Shown here in pieces: positions 58,226 through 64,000 of a stretch of 64,000 nucleotides of DNA. How positions within the stretch are numbered: position 1 is the stretch's first letter; every line of letters begins with the position of its first letter. The DNA is taken from positions 682,001 to 746,000 of the forward strand of contig JACKIK010000002.1 in NCBI GenBank assembly GCA_020638455.1. The letters run 5' to 3'. Position numbers and translations under genes: made by a program. The stretch comes from Hyphomonas sp. Lineage in GTDB: Bacteria; Pseudomonadota; Alphaproteobacteria; Caulobacterales; Hyphomonadaceae. A model generated the notes under the pieces. The model was given only the letters and a program-made list of their open reading frames with translations, did no database searches and was not told where the DNA came from.

Positions 58226-59628
58226 TCCGTTTCCTTGCCAGCCTCGCCCTGCTTTCCGTTGCCGGCTGCACCTCCATTCCCGTCGCCACACCAACGCAGC
58301 CGGACGCCCCTTCGCTCGCGCCACGCCCTTATGTGCAGGTCAGGCATCCTGACTGGGCGAAAAGCGCGGTGCTGTACCAGATCAACACGCGCCAGTTCAC
58401 CGAAGAAGGCACCTTTGCCGCTGCCGAGAAAGAACTCCCACGCCTGAAAGATCTCGGCGTCGATATCCTCTGGCTGATGCCGATCAACCCGATCGGCGAG
58501 AAGAACCGCAAGGGCACGCTCGGCAGCCCCTACTCCGTGAAAGACTATTACGGCGTCAATCCGGAATTCGGCACGCTGGAGGACCTGAAGTCCTTCGTTG
58601 ATGCCGCCCACGCTCTTGGCATGCACGTCATCCTCGACTGGGTGGCCAATCACACCGCGCCGGACAATCCTCTGGTGACGGAACATCCCGACTGGTACGA
58701 AACCGACTGGAAAGGCGACTTTCATCCGACGCCCTGGACGGACTGGTACGACATCATCGACCTCGACTATTCGCAGACGGACCTCCGCGAATACATGGCC
58801 GGCGCGATGGAATACTGGGTGCGGGAGGCTGGCGTGGACGGCTTCCGCTGCGACGTTGCCGGATACGTCCCGGTGGATTTCTGGGACGACGTCCGCGCCC
58901 GGCTCGACGCCATCAAGCCGGTCTTCATGCTGGCGGAGTGGGACACGCGCGACCTGCACCAGCACGCCTTCGACGCCACCTATGCGTGGGCGTGGAAGGA
59001 CGCGGCCCGCGACATTGCAGAGGGCAAGTCCGACGCCGGCCGCATGACCAGCCTGATGCAGCGCCATCTCGGCTCATGGCCGCATGATGCCTACCAGATG
59101 ATCTATACGGAAAACCACGACCAGAACGCGTGGGAAGGCACGCCGCGCGAATTCTATGGTGACGCGCTCGACACCTTCATGACGCTCCAGTTCGTCATGG
59201 ACGGCATCCAGCTCATCCATAACGGTCAGGAAGCCGGCAACGAACACCGCCTCGCCTTCTTCGAGCGGGACCCGATCATCTGGCGCGCCTCGCCGCAAGC
59301 CACGCTGATCCGGACGCTGATCCATCTGAAGAAGGCTAATCCGGCCCTCTGGAACGGTGCGGCCGGCGGCCCCTACGAGCCCGTTGTCACCGACAACGGC
59401 AAGCAGATCGTCAGCTTCGCCCGCCGCAAGGATGGCAACACGGTCATCGCCCTGTTCAATCTCAGTGCCGAACCGGCGAGTTTCACGATCACGGACGGCC
59501 CGGTGGACGGCACGTATACAGACTTCCAGACAGGCGGCGAGATGACGCTCAGCCTGTCGTCGGCAAAGCCCATGACGCTTCCTGCCTGGGGCTTCCATGT
59601 GCTTCTGTCCGGAAGCAAGAACGACTAA
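58222..59628 (+). CDS. GH13 alpha-amylase family lipoprotein
   Basis: This 468-residue protein has a lipobox (SVAGC, Cys16) and a compact GH13 barrel: AVLYQINTRQFTEEGTFAAAEKEL, the nucleophile Asp211 in DGFRCDVAGY, Glu239 in FMLAEWD and Asp300 in YTENHDQN. It is shorter than classical amylases and lacks calcium-binding insertions. A short C-terminal beta domain follows. The ATG overlaps the esterase stop by four bases. Such enzymes often cleave maltooligosaccharides in the periplasm. It follows GH97 and precedes the transporter in the same transcript. Confidence 0.9.
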   Translation: MIRFLASLALLSVAGCTSIPVATPTQPDAPSLAPRPYVQVRHPDWAKSAVLYQINTRQFTEEGTFAAAEKELPRLKDLGVDILWLMPINPIGEKNRKGTLGSPYSVKDYYGVNPEFGTLEDLKSFVDAAHALGMHVILDWVANHTAPDNPLVTEHPDWYETDWKGDFHPTPWTDWYDIIDLDYSQTDLREYMAGAMEYWVREAGVDGFRCDVAGYVPVDFWDDVRARLDAIKPVFMLAEWDTRDLHQHAFDATYAWAWKDAARDIAEGKSDAGRMTSLMQRHLGSWPHDAYQMIYTENHDQNAWEGTPREFYGDALDTFMTLQFVMDGIQLIHNGQEAGNEHRLAFFERDPIIWRASPQATLIRTLIHLKKANPALWNGAAGGPYEPVVTDNGKQIVSFARRKDGNTVIALFNLSAEPASFTITDGPVDGTYTDFQTGGEMTLSLSSAKPMTLPAWGFHVLLSGSKND

Positions 59629-59653
59629 GCAGACGCTCGGGGAGGGCGCGCAG

Positions 59654-61204
59654 ATGACAGACCAGACAAGCCCGATGAAGAAGCCGGCACTCAGCCTGCT
59701 GCAGATCATCAACATGTCGTTCGGCTTCTTCGGCATCCAGATCGGCTTTGCCCTGCAGAACGGCAATGTCAGCCGCATCTTCCAGACGCTCGGCGCCGAC
59801 ATCAACACGCTTCCCCTGCTCTGGGTCGCCGCGCCTGTCACCGGCCTGATCATGCAGCCGATCATCGGCTATTTCAGCGACAAGACCTGGGGCCCGCTCG
59901 GCCGGCGCCGGCCATACTTCCTTGCCGGCGCGATCCTGACGACACTTGCCCTGTTCATCATGCCGAACTCGCCGGCTCTCTGGGTCGCTGCCGGCACGCT
60001 GTGGATCATGGACGCTTCGCTGAACATTACGATGGAACCGTTCCGCGCCTTCGTCGGCGACATGCTGCCTTCGCGCCAGCGCCCGCTCGGCTTTTCGATG
60101 CAGACCATCTTCATCGGGTCCGGCGCCGTCATGGCAAGCCTCGCACCTTACATTTTCAACGCGCTCGGCGTCTCCAACACAGCCGAGCCCGGCCACGTTC
60201 CGCCAAACGTCCATCTGTCCTTCTATGTCGGCGGCATTGCCCTCTTCTGCGCCGTCCTCTGGACCATCCTGTCGACGAAAGAGTACTCGCCCGAACAACT
60301 CGAAGCCTTCGGCACGGATGAGGACAATATCTTCGATGCCGAAGGTGGCGCCGACCGCACGGCGCGTCCGCCAGCCGGTTTCTTCCGAACATGGGGCGCC
60401 CTGATCGCGCTCGCTGGCGCCGCCTTCTCCTGGGCGGTCTGGCACTATGATGGCGACAAGCAGTTCTTCGTTCTGGGCGGCGGGCTCGTCTTCCTCGGCG
60501 TCCTGTTCCTGATCAACAGCCTGTTCGTGCGCGGCGACTCTGAAGTGCGGAACTTCCTTTCCGATGTACTTGGTGACCTCACCACCATGCCGTCCGTCAT
60601 GAAGCGGCTCGCCGTGGTCCAGTTCTTCTCCTGGGTTTCCCTGTTCATCATGTGGATCTACACAACGCCGGCCGTCGCGCTGCGCGCCTGGGACACAGCC
60701 GACACGACATCGGCCGCCTTCCAGTCGGCTGGCGACTGGGTGGGCGTCATGTTCGCCGTCCAGAACGGTATCGCCGCTATCTACGCCTTCATCATCGCTG
60801 CCATCGCCCGCAAGGTCGGCACGCGGCGCCTGCACGCCTTCAACCTGCTCATGGGCGCGCTCGGCTTCGTCGGCTACCTCGTTTTCGGTTCGAAGATGAG
60901 CTTGCTCCTGCCCATGGTCGGCCTCGGCATGGCGTGGGGCTCCATTCTCGCGTTGCCCTATGCAATCCTCGCCGACGCCCTGCCGGCGCGCAAAATGGGC
61001 ATCTACATGGGTATCTTCAACTTCTTCATCGTCCTGCCACAGATCCTCGTCGGCGGCACGATGAGCCCGATCCTCCGCACGCTGGAAGGCTCTCTCGCCC
61101 CGGCTGTCGGCGGTGCGCCCCTACTCGCCATGCTGTTCGGCGCGGCCAGCCTCGCGCTCGCCGCTTTCGCCATGTCATTCGTGAAGACGCACCACGCCGA
61201 CTAA
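59654..61204 (+). CDS. MFS sugar transporter (glycoside/sucrose-maltose family)
   Basis: This 516-residue inner-membrane protein has about 12 helices. The N-terminal half carries FGFFGIQIGFALQNGNVSRIFQTLGAD and the motif SDKTWGPLGRRRPYFLAGA typical of sugar:H+ symporters of the GPH/sucrose type, also found in Caulobacter MalY-like maltose transporters. It has a central loop of about 60 residues. The ATG at 59654 has GGAGGG seven bases upstream and starts 25 bases after the amylase. It would carry glucose or short maltooligosaccharides to the cytoplasm. It ends overlapping the convergent GMC gene by four bases. Confidence 0.92.
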   Translation: MTDQTSPMKKPALSLLQIINMSFGFFGIQIGFALQNGNVSRIFQTLGADINTLPLLWVAAPVTGLIMQPIIGYFSDKTWGPLGRRRPYFLAGAILTTLALFIMPNSPALWVAAGTLWIMDASLNITMEPFRAFVGDMLPSRQRPLGFSMQTIFIGSGAVMASLAPYIFNALGVSNTAEPGHVPPNVHLSFYVGGIALFCAVLWTILSTKEYSPEQLEAFGTDEDNIFDAEGGADRTARPPAGFFRTWGALIALAGAAFSWAVWHYDGDKQFFVLGGGLVFLGVLFLINSLFVRGDSEVRNFLSDVLGDLTTMPSVMKRLAVVQFFSWVSLFIMWIYTTPAVALRAWDTADTTSAAFQSAGDWVGVMFAVQNGIAAIYAFIIAAIARKVGTRRLHAFNLLMGALGFVGYLVFGSKMSLLLPMVGLGMAWGSILALPYAILADALPARKMGIYMGIFNFFIVLPQILVGGTMSPILRTLEGSLAPAVGGAPLLAMLFGAASLALAAFAMSFVKTHHAD

Positions 61205-62817
61205 CCGGCCATCTCCCGGCTGACCTTGTCGGCGATCATAACGGTCGGCGTATTCGTGTTGCCCGACGTAATCGTCGGCATGACCGACGCATCGATGACA
61301 CGCAGACCATCGACGCCGATGAAGCGGAGATCCTTGTCCACCACGGCCATCGGATCGTCCGTTGTCCCCATCTTTGCCGTGCCGACCGGGTGAAAGATCG
61401 TCGTGCCAATGTCGCCCGCCGCCCTGGCCAGCGCTGCATCCTCATCAGGCACAGTTGGCCCCGGCAGCGTTTCCTCTGGCGAGTAGGGCGCCATTGCAGG
61501 CTGCGCCATCAGCCGGCGCGTCACACGGATCGCATCGGCGGCAACCTGCCTGTCCTCCTCCGTCGACAGATAATTCGGCGCGATCACCGGCTTGGCCGCG
61601 GGATCGGGTGACGTGATCCGCACCTCCCCGCGCGATGTCGGGCGAAGATTGCAGGCGCTGACCGTAATTGCCGGAAAGCGATGCAGCGGGTCACCGAACT
61701 TGTCGAGCGAAAGCGGCTGGACATGGAATTCGATGTTCGCGCGATTATGCGCCGGCCCGGAGCGGGTGAAGATGCCCAGCTGCGACGGCGCCATGGTCAG
61801 CGGCCCGCGCCGCCGCAGCACATAATCCAGCCCCATCAGGGCCCGGCGAGGCAGCGAATGATAAGTCTCATTCAGCGTCCTCGCCCCGCTCACCCTGTAG
61901 ATTGCACGCTGCTGCAGATGATCCTGCAGGTTTCGCCCGACACCCGGCCGTTCGATTCTCGTCTCGATGCCCGCCGCCTGCAACACGTCGCCCGGCCCGA
62001 TGCCGGATCGCTGCAGGATCTGGATCGACCCGATCGCTCCCGCACACAGGATCACTTCGCCCCGGCAGCGCACCGCACGCCGCTGCCCCCTCTGCAGGAA
62101 CTCGATCCCTGTCGCACGCGCGCCATCCAGAACCAGCCGGTCGACCAGGCAGCCTGTCTCGATCCGCAAATTCGTCCGCCCACGCACCGGCTTCAGGAAC
62201 CCCCGCGCCGCCGACCAGCGCACGCCCCGGCTCTGGTTCACATGGAAGTAAGACGAGCCTTCATTATCGCCCGCATTGAAGTCCTCGATCCCCGCCACGC
62301 CAAGCTCAGCCGCCGCTTCGCGCACCGCATCAAGAATATCCCAGCGCACACGCGGCGCCTCAACGCGCCATTCACCCCCCGCGCCGTGCACATCGCTTTC
62401 GCCCAGGAAATGATCCTCGATCCGCCGGAACACCGGCAGCACATCGTCCCAGCCCCATCCCGGCAGGCCAAGACTCTTCCAGTGGTCATAGTCCGCCGCC
62501 TGCCCGCGCATCGAAATCATCGCGTTGATGGCGGAAGACCCGCCCAGCACCTTTCCGCGCGGATAGTTCAGCTTGCGGCCGTTGAGACCCGGCTCGGCCA
62601 CCGTCTCGAACATCCAGTCTGACCGCGGATTGCCGATAGCAAACAGATACCCCACCGGAATGTGGAACCATATCCAGTTGTCCGCTCCGCCCGCTTCCAG
62701 CAACAGCACACGCGCCTTGCCGCTGGCCGACAGGCGGTTTGCGACAACACAGCCGGCCGATCCCGCCCCGGCAATGATATAGTCATATTCGCCCTCAAGG
62801 GCGCTCGCTTCGCTCAC
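61201..62817 (-). CDS. GMC-family FAD oxidoreductase (choline/alcohol dehydrogenase-like)
   Basis: The 538-residue protein has the FAD motif YIIAGAGSAGCVVANRLS, the GMC signatures YPRGKVLGGSSAINAMISMRG and GAIGSIQILQRSGIGPGDVL, and the active-site histidine in FHPVGTAKMG. It resembles alcohol or choline dehydrogenases, but the exact substrate cannot be told. The start is GTG at 62817 with AGGAGG eight bases upstream. It is convergent with the transporter; there is no room for a terminator. Confidence 0.88.
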   Translation of the reverse strand: MSEASALEGEYDYIIAGAGSAGCVVANRLSASGKARVLLLEAGGADNWIWFHIPVGYLFAIGNPRSDWMFETVAEPGLNGRKLNYPRGKVLGGSSAINAMISMRGQAADYDHWKSLGLPGWGWDDVLPVFRRIEDHFLGESDVHGAGGEWRVEAPRVRWDILDAVREAAAELGVAGIEDFNAGDNEGSSYFHVNQSRGVRWSAARGFLKPVRGRTNLRIETGCLVDRLVLDGARATGIEFLQRGQRRAVRCRGEVILCAGAIGSIQILQRSGIGPGDVLQAAGIETRIERPGVGRNLQDHLQQRAIYRVSGARTLNETYHSLPRRALMGLDYVLRRRGPLTMAPSQLGIFTRSGPAHNRANIEFHVQPLSLDKFGDPLHRFPAITVSACNLRPTSRGEVRITSPDPAAKPVIAPNYLSTEEDRQVAADAIRVTRRLMAQPAMAPYSPEETLPGPTVPDEDAALARAAGDIGTTIFHPVGTAKMGTTDDPMAVVDKDLRFIGVDGLRVIDASVMPTITSGNTNTPTVMIADKVSREMAG

Positions 62818-62877
62818 GCGCGCATCCTCCTTGCGCGATCAGGCCATAGCCAGCCAACCCCGTCCAGAGGCGGACGC

Positions 62878-64000
62878 TTAACGAAGCCGGGCCAGAACGG
62901 AGAATGGGCTGTCTGACGAATTCGGTGGTGGCGCTTTCGTTTCCCTGGCCGCCGGTCGTGCTGAACCGCCCTGCTTCATGCTGAGGCTGATCCGCTTGCG
63001 CCCCGCATCGACATCCAGCACCACGACCTGCACGACCTGCCCGGTCTTCACCACCGTATGCGGATCTTTGACGAATGTGTTCGCCAGTTCGGACACGTGC
63101 ACCAGCCCGTCCTGATGCACGCCGATATCCACGAAGGCGCCGAACGCGGCCACATTGGTGACAACGCCTTCCAGCCGCATGCCCGGCTTCAGGTCGGCAA
63201 TCGTATCGACGCCGTCCTTGAAGGTTGCCGTCCTGAATTCCGGCCTCGGATCGCGTCCCGGCTTTTCGAGTTCCGACAGGATGTCCTTCACCGTCGGCAC
63301 GCCGAACGTTTCGTCCGCAAACGTCTCAGGCTCCAGCTTGGACAGGAAGGCCTTGTCGCCAATGATCAGGTCGATCTTCTTGCCGGTCTTCTTCGCGATC
63401 TGCTCCACCACCGGATACGCTTCCGGGTGCACGGCCGAGGCATCCAGCGGGTTCCTGCCATTCATGATGCGGAGAAATCCGGCCGCCTGCTCGAAGGCTT
63501 TCGCGCCAAGACGCGGAACCTTCTTCAGCTCGCTGCGCGATCTGAACGGACCATGCTCGTCGCGATAGGCAACAATGTTGGCCGCAATCGTCGCGTTGAG
63601 ACCCGCCACGCGCGACAGCAGCGAGGCCGACGCCGTGTTCACGTCCACGCCGACAGCGTTCACGCAGTCTTCCACGACGCCATCCAGTGACCGCGCCAGC
63701 GCGCCCTGGTCCACATCGTGCTGGTACTGGCCAACACCGATGGCCTTGGGCTCGATTTTCACCAGCTCGGCCAGCGGGTCCTGCAGGCGCCGCGCAATGG
63801 ACACCGCCCCGCGAATGCTGACGTCAAGATCAGGGAATTCCTTCGCTGCCTGTTCCGAAGCCGAGTAAACGGAAGCTCCTGCCTCGGACACCATGAGTCG
63901 CGTGAGGTTCAGTGCCGGCATCTTGTCCGAAAGCTCGGCGACCAGCTTTTCGGTCTCGCGCCCTGCGGTTCCATTGCCAACGCTCACCAGTTCCACCTTG
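62878..64000 (-). CDS. tex: Tex-family S1 RNA-binding transcription accessory protein (C-terminal part; 5' end outside the window)
   Basis: The frame runs off the right edge, with 373 residues visible. They include the end of the YqgF-like nuclease-fold domain (ELVSVGNGTAGRETEKLVAEL), a helix-hairpin-helix region (DVNTASASLLSRVAGLNATIAANIV, FRSRSELKKVPRLGAKAFEQ) and a C-terminal S1 domain (RLEGVVTNVAAFGAFVDIGVHQDGLVHVSELA). This order is diagnostic of Tex. A GTG at 63996 lies in frame but is internal to the conserved region, so the true start is beyond the window. Confidence 0.95.
   Translation of the reverse strand, partial: KVELVSVGNGTAGRETEKLVAELSDKMPALNLTRLMVSEAGASVYSASEQAAKEFPDLDVSIRGAVSIARRLQDPLAELVKIEPKAIGVGQYQHDVDQGALARSLDGVVEDCVNAVGVDVNTASASLLSRVAGLNATIAANIVAYRDEHGPFRSRSELKKVPRLGAKAFEQAAGFLRIMNGRNPLDASAVHPEAYPVVEQIAKKTGKKIDLIIGDKAFLSKLEPETFADETFGVPTVKDILSELEKPGRDPRPEFRTATFKDGVDTIADLKPGMRLEGVVTNVAAFGAFVDIGVHQDGLVHVSELANTFVKDPHTVVKTGQVVQVVVLDVDAGRKRISLSMKQGGSARPAARETKAPPPNSSDSPFSVLARLR

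Overview
The window is GC-rich, gene-dense alphaproteobacterial chromosome with almost no spare DNA. The gene order (bamA-rseP-dxr-cdsA-uppS-frr-pyrH-tsf-rpsB, and nuoA-N followed by birA-coaX-rnj-mce-DUF1467-proS-lolCD-dnaE), the short prolyl-tRNA synthetase, a long NuoE, and a TonB receptor with an Entner-Doudoroff operon all point to Caulobacterales, most likely a Hyphomonadaceae (Hyphomonas-like) organism. That placement is inference from gene content.

Region 1 (1-33937, all minus strand) is housekeeping. Transcription runs from nuoA at the right to bamA at the left. The complete complex I operon (nuoA, B, C, D, an unknown lipoprotein-like gene, E, F, G, H, I, J, K, L, M, N) leads into birA, coaX, rnj, mce, a DUF1467 gene, proS, lolC, lolD and dnaE. 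Many junctions overlap by 1-4 bases, so translation is probably coupled. A separate rpsB-tsf unit follows, with its own promoter-like sequence, an interleaved stem arrangement in its leader (a likely S2 autoregulatory site) and an intrinsic terminator. The last run is pyrH, frr, uppS, cdsA, dxr, rseP and bamA (ribosome recycling, isoprenoid and phospholipid precursors, outer-membrane assembly).

Region 2 (33938-40887) is accessory. A flavin-dependent tryptophan-halogenase homologue is coupled to a JmjC-like cupin. Next come a secreted protein with eight degenerate repeats and a peptidoglycan-binding domain, then purB, and then a second halogenase homologue downstream of a TonB-dependent receptor.

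Region 3 (40969-61204) is an alpha-glucan utilisation locus. A TonB-dependent receptor (40969-43788) would import oligosaccharides across the outer membrane. Three lipoproteins with amylase or alpha-glucosidase folds, a GH97 alpha-glucosidase lipoprotein, a starch-binding/esterase lipoprotein and an intracellular-type GH13 alpha-glucosidase would cut them. An MFS sugar transporter would take products into the cytoplasm. An operon of zwf-pgl-edd-glk-eda would phosphorylate glucose and run it through the Entner-Doudoroff pathway. A LacI-family regulator lies divergent from zwf. Related inverted repeats of the form TTGCA-N5/6-T(A/G)CA(A/T) occur upstream of the receptor, in the zwf-lacI gap and in the amylase-GH97 gap, which suggests one regulon.

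Region 4 (61201-64000) holds a GMC-family FAD oxidoreductase and the C-terminal part of tex. No tRNA, rRNA, CRISPR array, insertion sequence or phage gene was seen.
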